Part shown: positions 12,739-24,225 of the stretch, one piece after another
How positions within the stretch are numbered: the stretch's first letter is position 1
Layout of the letters: the number at the start of each line of letters is the position of its first letter
Position numbers and translations under genes: made by a program
Origin: Serilophus lunatus
Lineage: Eukaryota > Chordata > Aves > Passeriformes > Eurylaimidae
Length of the DNA: 64,000 bases
Direction: 5' to 3'
NCBI GenBank assembly: GCA_013399895.1
Contig: VXBA01006569.1
Coordinates: forward strand, 1,394,518 to 1,458,517
Notes under the pieces: generated by a model
What the model was told of the DNA's origin: nothing
What the model saw: the letters and a program-made list of their open reading frames with translations, nothing else
Databases searched by the model: none

Positions 12739-15700
12739 AAAATAGCCCACTATTTCCCTAAGACTGATACAGCTGCATGCTTTGCAGCAGCATCCTTCAC
12801 AGTCACCCATATCAGATGTCTTTTGTTTGCCTGCTGTGCCTGGCAAGGGGCGTTAGCTTTGGGATTACTCTTGGAAGAATTTGCTGTGATTGTAGTGCAT
12901 CAGGAAACCTCTTTTTTTTTTTCCGTAGAAAGATGACTGAATTTGGCAAATACTGAATAGCATGATCAAATAATTTACAAATGTGACTTTGAGTTTGTTT
13001 CCTTTCCCTGAGCTATTTATGCAGCACACATTTGAAGGCAAGCTGTGAGTATTATTTAAAGAAATCTGCTAGTATGCAATCTCCACAAGGAGACTTAAGA
13101 TTTAATTTCAGGCAGGATCTGGATCACAACGGCTAAATAGGGAGAGCTGTTTATGCTACTCTGTCAGCCGTACTACAAATTTAGTGTGTTTAATGCTGCA
13201 TTTCCATGTTCCATTTCTGCTGTGGTAAAAGGCATTTCCAAGCATGGACTGACTGAATGAAATGCCCACTGAACATGGAAGCTTCATTTCACCCACCGAT
13301 GTTTATTGCCATAAACCAGTGATGAGTGTGGTTCGTCTGGTGAGCTCCAGTGAGCTGGCTGTTATCCTGAAGCAGCAATGTCCCAGGGCTCTGGAATCTC
13401 ACCCCAGAACTGATGGGCAGTGAAGAGAGAAGAGAGAGGTCTGGTTTCCATCTGCCCACCCTGAATGAGCATGAGTTAATGAATTTCTTTTCTCTGGTTA
13501 CAAACCTTTAATGTAGATACTATAGCCATCTCTTACTGGTGATGGAAAGCAATAATGGCTTGTTTTTAAAAACCAATAACTTTGCTCTAAAACACCCCTC
13601 TATTGTGACTTCAGCTGTGTTAGAGAAATGAGAGCAGTCCTCACCACTCAATCCTCACCTGTCACCAATAGTATCTTTTCCAAGAAAACATCTAGATTGC
13701 CTGAGATCCTGAGGGCTGTAGCTGGCAGGGATGCAAGCCCTAGAAACAGTGGAGAGCCAGAGGCCCAGGTTAAAGGTATTAGAGGCTCTGCTGAGCTGGC
13801 AGCTCCCTGCTCTGCCTGCAATGTGGGACTCAGAGTTTGCCTTCCCTGCCTGTGGAGACAGAAGTAACTTTTGAGTCTTCAATCTCTGAGTTTGCAGGGA
13901 GTTTGAGAACTGCTCTGAGTTTCTGTCAGTGCTGGACTTGGACAAAACCCAGTACTTTGTGACAAATGTTGTAGCTAAGTGCATTCATTAAGACAAAGTA
14001 AGAAGTGGCTGCTTTTCTCTCAGAGGTAATACAGTGCTCCTGATTGTCTCCTGGTACTCTGCTCATGCACTGCTCACTGCTGGCACCGCAGTCAGGCATT
14101 GACCTGCTGGTCTCAAATATTCTTTCATGACCTGCTCCACCACTTTGACCACATCAGTGTCTTTCAGCTTGTGTCAAGTTAGGGCATAATCTCTTGTCCT
14201 GTCTCTGACCACCACCTTTTCTTCTTATTTCTTCAAAGCCCTTTTTATCTCACTTTCCTCTTTATTTTTTTCTGGCTACTTAGGTTCCCAGATCCTTCTT
14301 CTGCTGTGAAGCACATGTTGAGAACATAATGGCAATAGTTCATGGAAGTTGGTATGATAAGAAACTCTAAATCTTAGGATAATATCCCTGATATTAGAGG
14401 TGATTTCATATTTTTTGGCATCAGGTATATTTGAATATTTCCAGTGTATATATATTCAAATACCTAAAAATGGAATTCTTTCTGGGAAAACTACCATTTG
14501 TCTTGGTAGTCTGATCTTCTTCTTCAGCAGAAGAATGCAATCCCATTAAAAGGAAGAACTCAGAATATGGCATATCTGGATGGCTGAAGTCAATGTCAAG
14601 ACTCCAGGCACCTTCAGTGGAGGCAGGCTTTCTCTGATAAAGGAATGCTGCACTGCTAAATCAAAGTGCCTTGATTGCTTTCACTGGAAGTTTTGCTTGA
14701 TTAGGCACAACAGAGTTTGTCCTGCGGAAAAGGATCCGGAGAGGGAGAGAGTACAGCAGAAATCAGCCCTGGAAAAAAATCCAATTTTAAGAAGTGGCTT
14801 GAGCACATGTACACAAGACCTTATTAAATGAAGACTATTCAGTCACACAGTTACAATGGCTAAAAATGGGAAAGAGTTTTTCATTAATTATTCAACAGAA
14901 GGGAGATCTATATTTTGCCTCAGACTGATGCTTTTTACCATCTGCTTAAAACCTAACTGTCTCATAACAACTATTATCAACATGGGTTTTTTCTCCCCTT
15001 TTAATCATTATGCTAAGCTTCCAGATTGTTTAAGGTGTCTGAGGTCCAGGTATGAGCACGCTCTTACAAATAGCTGATACTTATAATTGATATTCATTTT
15101 CATATGTTTGACTAGCAGATGATTAGTACATTTGTTTTTCTCACTGTTGTGATCCAGCAGTGGCCTTGATCTTGCTAAGTGTTGTATCTGAGCTTAACTG
15201 CAGTCCTGTAATCCCAATAGGCTCATTTTAAAAGGACATAGTGACTCGAATTCATGCCTAGTATAAGTCTATTGAAATTAGCACTTTTCACCAGGGATGA
15301 ATTTATCTCAGTATCTACAAGTGGCATGAATACATATAGAGGGATCATTAGCAGTGGGCCCTGAGCAGCACCAAACTGCTAGCTTTGAAGGAGTCACTTA
15401 AATGAGATTTTCTGTGAATTCTCCCCAAGGCTTCCATCCCTGCTCATAGGAAAAAAATCAAACCAAACCCCTCCAAAAAGCATATGTTCTGCCTGAGGTA
15501 GTTTAGGGGAAGCCGAGATTTATTCCAAACTCCATGAGCAGTGCATCCTGAAAACGGGAAGGAAATTCAGACACTTGCTTTCATAGGCACCTCAATTCCA
15601 ACACGAATTTAAACGAACAGATTTTATATCCCAAGAAATATTTAAAAAAGTCTAGTTAATTGTAAATGAAACAGAAATTTGGGGCTCTTGTATAGTGAGT

Positions 15701-17650
15701 GTTGCAACAGAAGTCTACCAACCGCTCCAGTCCTGCATTTTTAGAGAGTTTGCTGTTGTGATGTCAAAAAGGGCCAATGACTTTGCAGTCAGCTTATCCT
15801 TCATCACTTCAAACACCATCTCCCAGTGTGCAGCCAAGACAACATCGAGGCTGTCTCCAGAACATAATCCTGCACGACTAGAATCTGACCCTCACCCTAG
15901 AATCTGTCACCTGTCTCCCTAAAGGCTGGTGCTGGCTGAGTGGCGTCCTGGAGCTGGCAGAGCAGGACAGCGAGGAGCCATGGCCCTGTGTGGCTGTGGC
16001 TCCAGCCGGCCACAGACACATGTGCAGGCAGCTGTGGGCTGTGCTGCAGCTTCCACCCAGGAGTGGCAAAGGACACCTTTCAAAGAAAGGGATAAAGGCC
16101 ATGCCGAACATTTCCAGTGTTGTTCCTATCCAGAAAGGAAACTTACTCACTTAGATCTATACAACTCAACATTTACCATGCTCTCATTTTGGAGAAAATG
16201 GTGGTAGAGGTGGTCACATAATTGAAAATCTTCATATGTTTTTAATTGTAAAGGAAAAGGACACTGTAAACATATATTTGTGTGTGTATTTTGTATCAAT
16301 TTTCTATCCTTTTTTAATCCATTTTGCATTCTTTCCTCTAGTGTTAGTGAATTTGTAAGTTCTCTGTTCCTTGCACAATGGGCTGGAATTCTAAGATACG
16401 TTGGGACCTCATTATCAGACATTGCCATGCAAGGCAGCGCTTACTTAGCCAGCCAAATGGCAGCTGAATAGTACCTTATCGGCTGAGATCAAACACCGCA
16501 CATTTCACCACCTGAGTGGCTGAAACGTGCTTCTTTTCAGATGCCTTTTCGGATTCATGGCAGACTCTTTGCATATGCACCACCTGCAGACTACAGCTCC
16601 TGAATGACCGCTGTCTCCAGCGGCAGGGAATGAATGTCACAGCTGGCAGAGCTAAAAGCATCATTCTCAATAATTCTGGATCAGTAAAAATCGTTGTATA
16701 ATTGCATTTATAGCGCATAGAGTGAAAAAAATCAAAAACTCAACCCTCTTTATATCCATATGAAGATGATGTTGACAAACTAGCAGGGGAAAGAGGTTTG
16801 TGAAAGACTTGCCAATCACAAAACGCTCCAAGAACAAGCTTCGGACAAATTTAACATGTTTGTATTCATCCAAGACACCCAACAGGGACATCCGTAAGCC
16901 CATATGAATCCTGTTTGAGGAAGTTTGGTTTAGTATAACTGGCTATTAAGGCTCCCAGAGTAGTTAAGCTCTGGCTGGGCCACTTGGGCACCATTAGTTT
17001 CCCGGGAGACTAAAGACTGGTTTTTGAGGCTGGCTTATGGTTTGCATTGCATCACTTCGCGATGTGTGCTGCATGCCTCCGGGGCTTCTTGTTGGAGAGC
17101 CTTTGCCTCGGTACTCCTGCCTGGTCAGAGCTGGTTCCTGCCTCAGGGACTGCGTGCCAGAACAGCCTCTCTGCTGCCAGACCTTTGCCTGGTCTTTGCC
17201 CACCTTTTATCTGTTCTTTGGTACCTCCCTGGGATCAAGAGAAGTAAAAGCCAACAAATCAAACCCTGTAATTCCACCTACATTAATTTGTACATTTCGT
17301 TTGTAAATCCAGTGAAGGAGGCAACGTAACACCGGTATTTGAGAAGTGAATTGGTAGGAACAACTCTCCCTTGGAGTGAGGGAAAATATCTTTTGTGATT
17401 GTAGCATCAGATTCTGCTGCGGTTCGTGCTGACAGTTTTTGCTGGGGATGAATTTGTGCTGGCCACACTTATACCCTTCTGTTACTGGCATGTTTTTCTT
17501 ACTTAAAAAATACTTTACATGAATTCATCTGATTTGGATCTGAAATCTTTTGACGTCATATAAGCATTTATTGCCATTACAACTGTGCCTCGGATATTTG
17601 CATTTTCAGGCTCTTCTGTGAAGTGGTTCTGTACCATGGTGAGGGAAGTG

Positions 17651-17676
17651 CAATAGCGTGGAACAATAGCGTGGAA
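17651..17676. repeat. 13-bp perfect tandem duplication
   Basis: The 13-mer caatagcgtggaa occurs twice, head to tail, without mismatch. This fits a small replication-slippage event. No function is suggested. Confidence 0.9.
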
Positions 17677-19721
17677 CACAACTGGTTTAATTCCAGCTTT
17701 GCTTTCTTTGGTTGAACCTTGTGCACAAGTTGCAGTGATATAAGACTGACCGCAGGAAATGTGGAAGAACAAGAATGGGAGGCAAGTTAAGTGATGTTTG
17801 GACAGTGCATTTTCTCTCAGATTTGTCTATTAAATCGGTTCTTTAGTAGACACATCTGTTAGGCTTCTGTCTTTGGGTGGTCAGATCTTTGGCTTACAGC
17901 AAACTCACTGGACTGAAGTTCATATTACTTTCACAAGCTCTTTAAGTCAAGTTGTGTTTGTTTTCTTTGTGCCTTCAATACAATTTACATTCTATCATAG
18001 AGTATTGCTTCTTTACGTGCATGCTAGAAGCCGGTTTTTATTTCTTCATTGAGGTGCTTTCTGGCAATCCCTCGCATTTGTGTAGGTGAGATGGTGGCCC
18101 ACAGAGCAAAAAATAAGTTTATAGATAAGCCAGAAGTAGCTGTTGGGCTTTATGCAACTGCTAATGGGCCTTCACTCCTATTTTATTCTTAGTATAGTGT
18201 TATAAGAAAAAAGGTGAGAGAGTGAAATAGTTTTACAACTTCGGTTTGCCACATGACTCACTCTGACCTCAGCTAACATAAACTCAAGCTGTAAATGCCC
18301 CTTGCTACTAAAGCCACCTCTGTCTTCTCCACAGCAGTTTTATGATCTTTTAAGACATAACAAATCTTTAGATGAACCACTGAAAATGTTCTCAGTGTGG
18401 CTCTTTGCTCTCATTCACATATTATGAAGTCAGCTTTCTACTACTGCATGAAGAGAGGCAGCTGATGAGGGTTGTACTCGTGTGTGGCACTTGGTACCTT
18501 CATGTGATGGGTAAATCTCAAGTGCCTTACATTGGGATATGCCTACCACTATTACTAATACAGGGAGAGCAGTGTATTTAATTTCTGACATTAAATTGAG
18601 ATCTGTCATATAGATTAAATATTTGTATTTAGAAATCTTCATTTCACTTGGATAGTTTTACCTCAGGACTATTGTTTCTCAACTGAGACATTGAGGAAGG
18701 TCTGGTATCACCATAGTGGATGGGAGTTGATGTCTTAAGATAGAGGATAATTTCTGACTGTCAGTGTCTTGCCTGTCAGTGATCTGTGGCTGCTTTAGGA
18801 CTCTACCAGTCATTATATTAACAAGGTCTCTAATTTGGACACACAACTTTATAACCCAGGTTACTGGCAGCTACAGATACCACTGACTTCAACTGAAGTG
18901 AGGATTCTAGGCAGTAAAATGAAAGATTGAGTCTGAAATCTGGGCTTTTCAAGATAAATATGCTTGGCACCTGGGGAAGCAGTATCTCACACCATGTCTA
19001 GAACTGAGCCTGGTGAAATGGAAGCATTCACCATTCCGAGGACACCTGGAAATTAGTGTCCTGTGCTTGTGATGGTTTGTTTTTCTGAACTCAAGGTGTG
19101 GGCTTATGGCCTCTTTTACTTTCAGGCCCTAACCTAGCTGTAGTCCCTGCTGCAGCCAATTCAATCCCAATAGCCTAAATAAAAAGCTCCTTATCTCTTA
19201 AACCTTTGCTGATCTGCAGTCTAGTGTTGGCCCAGCCTCATTAGACAAGCAATTCCCAGGTTAAAAAAAAAAGCAGGTAGCAGAATTTTCTGAAGTATTT
19301 ATGTTCTTTATTCTCGAGCTGAGACAAGCATGGGCAACTTTAGAGATGAACCTTCACTGCCTGCTGAGTGTTTAGAAATATTTTGCCTGCTGAGTTCTCT
19401 AAAAATAAATTTGAATGTTCTGCTTGTTAAAAATTATTAATATTTTTGTCTTGTAAGCATAAAAGGAAACTTTTATTTACTGAACTTAGATTAGTATGTA
19501 AATACAGATCTAACATTGTAAATGGAAAACTGGAACAGTGTCTCAGAGTTTCTATGTGACTACCCTATTTATTATAACGGCACAGCATGAGTCTACAGTC
19601 TGCTAGTAAACTGTTCCTTTAGGATATGAAAAATTCTATTGCCTAATAGTAGCAATTTTGAAATAAATATTCTATTAATAATAGAGTTATAAACATTAGT
19701 CCAGATATTCTTTCACTGTTC

Positions 19722-19789
19722 AAGTAGGTATTTCATGAATGGCACTTTTCTGTTGAAGTAGGTATTTCATGAATGACACTTTTCAGTTT
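19722..19789. repeat. 34-bp near-perfect tandem duplication
   Basis: Two adjacent 34-bp units each begin aagtaggtatttcatgaatg or its one-base variant and continue with (g/a)acactttt-like sequence. They differ at only a few positions. This is a local duplication in AT-rich intergenic DNA, with no open frame and no sign of a larger array. Confidence 0.9.
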
Positions 19790-20586
19790 TTTAAAATTTT
19801 AGATAGAATGGGGACTTTTTATTTTAAAGTGAAGTTTATTCCCTAGTTTTCTAGTTTTCTCATCTAGTGCACACTGTTTCCTGCAAGTGTCACACTTTCA
19901 GCAATTGATCTCTTCTTTCAACAATGTGGGAAAATCTTGCTGGATTCTTAGTTCTGGGTCCTGTACAGACTATGAAAACATAAAAACCATACTTATGCCA
20001 ATTTCTAGCTTTTCATATCTGTTATATGCACTTGAACACCTTGTCTTCTCATGAAAATATTATTTTTCTGTCATCTGAGACCACAAAAATTATTTTTATC
20101 AGCATTTCTTTTGCTTCTGTCTTGAGTGAAGAAAGGAGGTTTTTCTATCCTGTAACCCTGTCATCTGATCTGGTTTTGCATTTAAAACATCATCATACTG
20201 TTGAGAACAACCTGTGCAGGATGAGAAATGGAGGTGAACAAGGGAAAAGGGTGTATTACTTAGGGGTGTTAGTCAAATAAAATTGAATAGGACCAAATGG
20301 GGTGCAAGAAAGCTTACTATTTTATTTACTAGTTCAAATTGTTTGGATTCTTAAGAATTCCTCTTGATAGTTTGGTTAAAACATATAAATATAATATATA
20401 AAGTAGTACATAACAAATTTCTCTCTTTTGTCTGACCTTAAATGTTTTCCTTATCATGAATGCCAAGGTATAATATAATATTTCTGGACCAGTACCCAGT
20501 CTTCTGCTCTGCCACAACTGTCCTGACCATGAGCTATGAATCCATTTGCCCCTTCCCTTCTCTCAGCTATGTAACTCCTTGTAGAG

Positions 20587-20589
<3 letters not shown>

Positions 20590-20641
<52 letters not shown>
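20590..20641. repeat. 52-base poly-T run
   Basis: An uninterrupted run of 52 T residues, far longer than any other homopolymer in the window. On the minus strand it would be a poly-A tail, so a 3'-truncated retrocopy to the right is possible. I recognise no retroposon or processed gene in the following few hundred bases, and no polyadenylation signal is placed convincingly. Simple slippage expansion is equally possible. Confidence 0.95.
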
Positions 20642-23048
20642 CAATTTTTATGGCTATATGGGTTCTTCTCCATTTGGAAGGATGTTACTTGATTACATGA
20701 GGTACAGTAGAGAAACCAATGCATTTTGAATGAAATTTGGTTCTTATATTGTGCTATAACAATCTATGACTTGTAAGCAATTTAAAACTGCAGAGTATTT
20801 TTTCAGATATTTAGAATTCCAACCACCACCTTTAGAGCATACATATTCTTTGGATGTAAAGTTTGGATTAAGGAGTGTTGGATTGCTTCTATTAACTATG
20901 TAAAAAAGATTAGATGCATTGAGCAATTACCCTGAAGTGTTTTTCTTGCTGTTTATGAATCAGAACAGTGCTCATTTTTTTCTGTCTCTGCAAAGGCATC
21001 CCAACTGTTTATGTTGCTTTCAGGGTGCTGTACCACCAATCCTGGCTGGAGGCATCCTGAAGTGAGGATATGGATAACATAGTGGAGATGGTTTTTTATT
21101 TCTTTTATCTATTTTGTTTTTCTGCCTTCTGCATTGCTTCAGCGTTATGGTTGTCAGTCTGAGAGAGGATAGCTTGTGGGCACAACTCAATTCTCACTCA
21201 CTTATCACTTCGTATTTAACTTGTCACAGAGAAAAATATGTTTCTACTAGACAGTTTTATTGTAGTCTTGATCAAACTGCTCTGATGTTCATTTTGATGG
21301 ATCATGATATTCAAATGATCACAGTGCAGACTGTTAGTTTCAGTCCCTTTTGACTTAAGAATTAAATTCCCTCTAATTCTGCCTGGTTGTACAGTCTGAT
21401 ACTTTGGTAGCATGTTTGTGTTGCAAACTGCCCTTTCCTCCAGCTGCTCAAGCATAAAACAATCAAATGTTGCTCTAGGTAAGCAGAGGTACATGTTACT
21501 GGTAACTAAGTGTTTGGGCTGAGGTGGTTAAACAGAGAATTCACATCTCCTGAAAAATAGGAACTGCATGGCTCTGGCTGCCTAGGTAGCCAAGGAGAAG
21601 GAGGGACCTGCAGGGAAGGAGACATTGCTGAGGCAACTCAACCTGAAGTCACACTTTGGCATGTGAGTTATTTTGAAGAGTTAAATCTCAGATGCACTAC
21701 CACCAATCTTTTGGAATAAGAATCCCTTTTCTTATTCACGCACAACTGCTTACTGCTAACTGGAATTTGTATTCTGTTAAAATGAGCTTGTGGTCTGACA
21801 GGCCGGACCTGTGCTGAGCAGCTTTCTGAGCTTCCTCTGTACTGGTCAGACCTGGGAGCCTCTTTAGTTTGCCAGCCAAACTAACATAAGCAGAGGTCTA
21901 AAAACCAAGCCAGGTGCTTCCAATTTTGTGCATCTTTAAGAGTGGAACAAAATGCAGTTCCCAAGTGACCTTGAGCAACACTTGTGCCTTCCTTTTAATG
22001 AGGTGGTAAGTCACAGCTGTCTCATCCCATCACCTGCTGAGCAGTGGTTAGAGATCATGGTGCTGGATGCTTCATTTTCTTTGTCTTTTGCAGTGAATGC
22101 AATGCAAAATGGTGAGATGTGGCATGTTCTGCAGGCCAGTGGTTACTACTGCTGTCTTTTCAGGAAAATGCCTCGACTAGCACACACAGTGCTTGTTTAG
22201 AGAAATAAAAAAACTAATAAGCATTTTAAGGTTACTGAAACATAGTCACTCGATAGGTCTCAGTTTCTGAAATAAATTTCCAGAACTTCTGTGTTCTTTC
22301 ACAAATTATTGAAAGCGTTTATGAGAGTATTCTGAGCTCAGACAGCAGAGTCAGGCTTTTAGCAGAGATGTGAGAACAAGAGATGGTTGTGGACTATCTT
22401 GAATAATCATGTTAGTGTTTTGCTTTTGGGAGGCTTTCTCACTCTGGATTGTGTTTTTTTTTTTTCTTACATACATGACACATTAACAGTACTTTAAAAG
22501 AGTTCTCTGGTTAAAACAAAATAATAGAGGAGAAAACCAGTTTTTGTATCCTCTAAAGTAATTTTTTTGTGAAATTAATTTTCCAGCACCTCTTCAAAAA
22601 TTCAAAGGAAGTAATACCTTTTGAGTTGTGGAGGATATTGTCAGCTACGGTGTTCGAATTCTCTGATTTTGGAGTTTGTCACCTCTAGTAACTTAAAATC
22701 ACTTGTGTTTTTTTTTTTTTTATTTCGAGTTGCCTGAATGTTTGTTGGAAGCTATTACACCTTTTTATATATTGAAAGTTCAAACAAAATTCAAGTCAGT
22801 GGAAAATACTTTAGGGAGGACAGAGGAGAAAGCAATGCTATGCCACGACGTGCTCTCTATCCTTTCTAGAAGTAGCTGAGAGTATGCTGCTTTAACGTCT
22901 GAGCAGTGAGCTGTTTGCTTGGTGAAAGGACAAAAGACTGACAATAAGGCAGACCGTGCCATTACGCTGTTTCTACACCTGCCCGTCACAGCTGCGCCTT
23001 GTGTGCCGCAGGTGCTCCGCTTGAGCCATCCTCGGGCGGCCAGACGGG

Positions 23049-23192
23049 ATGAGCATCCTCACGGACCGGCTGTCGGCGGCTGCCTTTGCCCCTCAGAGCC
23101 CCGGGACGGGCAGGTACCGCTGGGGCGGTCGCGGGGCGCGGCGAGGGGCGGTGGGACCCGCCGGACCCGCCTTCCCGGGGCGGGCGCGGATG
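23049..23192 (+). other. In-frame upstream ATG and open stretch, probably 5' leader or promoter
   Basis: An ATG at 23049 (G at -3) opens a frame with no stop codon up to the ATG at 23190, and it is in the same phase as that ATG. It encodes a 47-residue Ala/Gly/Arg/Pro-rich peptide beginning MSILTDRL that I do not recognise. A plausible splice-donor word (gggcag then gtaccg) ends at 23112. Known Vav proteins start directly at the CH domain, and GC boxes lie inside this stretch, so promoter or 5' leader is the likelier reading. A noncanonical N-terminal extension or a separate first exon cannot be excluded. Confidence 0.35.
23122..23151 (+). promoter_or_regulatory. Two GC boxes (Sp1-type sites)
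   Basis: Two copies of ggggcgg (23122-23128 and 23145-23151) lie 40-70 bp upstream of the ATG at 23190, inside the CpG island. Sp1/KLF factors bind such sites in TATA-less CpG promoters. Binding here is inferred from the motif only. Confidence 0.5.
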
Positions 23193-23358
23193 NTGCAAGG
23201 TGCTGCCGCCCAACCACCGGGTGACCTGGGACACGGCCCAGGTCTTCGACCTGGCGCAGACACTGCGCGACGGCGTCCTGCTCTGCCAGCTGCTCAACAA
23301 CCTGCGCAGCCACTCCATCAACCTCAAGGAGATCAACCTGCGCCCTCAGATGTCCCAG
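23190..23358 (+). CDS. VAV3: VAV3 coding exon 1 (start of CH domain), with an internal assembly gap
   Basis: VAV3 is a guanine-nucleotide exchange factor for Rho/Rac GTPases that acts at the plasma membrane downstream of antigen, growth-factor and integrin receptors. From 23194 to 23358 the frame encodes 55 residues starting CKVLPPNHRVTWDTAQVFDL and ending LRPQMSQ. I recognise this as the VAV3 CH domain, residues 14-68; human VAV3 differs at only a few positions, for example Thr for Pro in LPPNH. In Vav proteins the CH domain helps hold the catalytic DH domain inactive. The exon ends at a consensus donor (cag then gtacgg) in phase 0. The 12 residues between Met1 and Cys14 are absent and an N stands at 23193, so this is an under-sized gap. 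The ATG at 23190 is taken as the likely start, but its context is poor (C at -3) and the true start could lie in the missing bases. Confidence 0.95.
23193..23193. other. Single-N assembly gap inside VAV3 exon 1
   Basis: One ambiguous base separates atg from tgcaagg. By comparison with the VAV3 family about 36 bases (12 codons) should lie here. The flanks are very GC-rich, which commonly breaks assemblies. Read literally, the frame from the ATG at 23190 does not continue into the CH-domain frame. Confidence 0.9.
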
Positions 23359-23849
23359 GTACGGCCGCGCCCCTCTGCCCGCGCCCCTCGCGTGCTCTCC
23401 GCCTGCTTTGCCCGCGACTTGTGGCGGCGCGGAGCGGGACCCGCGGGATGCGGCCGCTGCCTGTCTCCAGCCCGGAGCCCCCGCGCCTGCAGGGCGGTGA
23501 GCGTGAGGCGGACCCGGGGCAGCCCCCGCCGGGCGCCTTTTCCCTGCGCGGTGCTGCCGCCCGGCCCGGGCTCGGCGTGTCCCGGGCGATGGGACAGGGC
23601 TCCGCTGCAGCTCCGGGCTGGCGGCTCCTGAAGCCTCCGGGAGGGCTCGTACCGTGCAGTGGGAGGCGGTTCGGGCAGGAGCGCCCCGGGCCCGTCACAT
23701 CGAGGCGGCCGTGCCGAGGAGAAGTTCCCATTGTAGTCCCAGAGTCAGCACTTTAACATTTCTGTGTGCGTTGCTATTTAATGTGAGCGGGTTACCAATC
23801 AAACTGACCTCCTGCTTCTGGTTTTTCTGGCTATACCTGAGTGTGTGAT

Positions 23850-23867
23850 GGGAGGGAGGGCGAAGGG
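23850..23867 (+). promoter_or_regulatory. Canonical G-quadruplex motif in the second GC block
   Basis: Four GGG tracts with loops A, A and CGAA (gggagggagggcgaaggg) satisfy the standard G3+N1-7 quadruplex rule on the sense strand of intron 1. The following 100 bp contain many more G runs. Such motifs are common at promoters and first-intron 5' ends. The regulatory effect here is inferred. Confidence 0.6.
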
Positions 23868-24225
23868 ACCGGAGCCGGGGAGGGCGCCGGGCCGGGCCGG
23901 CGGCGGGGCCGGGGAGCGGAGCCCGCCCGGAGCGGCGGAGGCAGGGCAGGGGCTGGGGGAGCGGCGGGAGGAGCCCTGGTAGCGCCTTCCCGGTGTTCTG
24001 TGACCGATGGAGTTGAATGGCGAAGAGCAATTGGTAATGAGAAATCGTGCTGTTGATAGCTGGCCTTTTAACTTGATGTTTTGGAGTTATTGTTTAATAA
24101 GTAAGTATAATTCCAAATTCAACCCTTTGAATGCAGTTTTTAGTTTGGACTGATGTTTTGTTACTGTAACTCAAAGTTGGTTTCAGATATCGAGATAAGA
24201 TTATGTTAATAATTCAAGAAGAGAC

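Larger units (their letters stand above)
12739..22974. other. Proximal upstream region of VAV3, no gene seen
   Basis: No coding exon could be supported. Open frames on both strands around 15.9-17.5 kb come from mildly GC-rich patches and carry no recognised domain. Small tandem duplications and homopolymers are listed separately. Stretches such as 12960-13300 and 16680-16930 are high-complexity and could hold distal regulatory elements of VAV3, which a single sequence cannot confirm. Confidence 0.5.
22975..24010 (+). promoter_or_regulatory. VAV3: VAV3 CpG-island promoter region
   Basis: Sequence changes sharply from AT-rich to strongly GC- and CpG-rich near 22975 and returns to AT-rich after about 24010, with a short AT-rich dip around 23740-23835. 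The island covers VAV3 exon 1, so it is the expected site of TATA-less, dispersed transcription initiation. No TATA box is seen just upstream of the coding start. The second GC block (about 23850-23990) lies within intron 1. Boundaries are judged by eye, and the transcription start cannot be placed. Confidence 0.8.

Noticed and set aside
16667..16903. 78-codon minus-strand frame with a fairly balanced composition
   Set aside because: It looks more protein-like than most frames here, but it matches no family I know, is short and lacks exon boundaries. A conserved noncoding block is as likely.
17024..17329. Three overlapping + strand open frames of 66-101 codons
   Set aside because: All three frames being open in one GC-richer patch points to composition, not coding. 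No motif was seen.
22986..23336. Minus-strand open frames of 84-132 codons across the CpG island (22986-23336, 23059-23313, 23333-23731)
   Set aside because: They are antisense shadows of VAV3 exon 1 and of stop-poor GC-rich DNA. They have no recognised motif, and the true coding strand is clear.
23359..23756. Continuation of + strand open frames (235 and 181 codons) past the end of exon 1
   Set aside because: They run through a consensus splice donor into intron 1. Stop-free length there is due to GC content, and the VAV3 reading continues in exon 2 instead.
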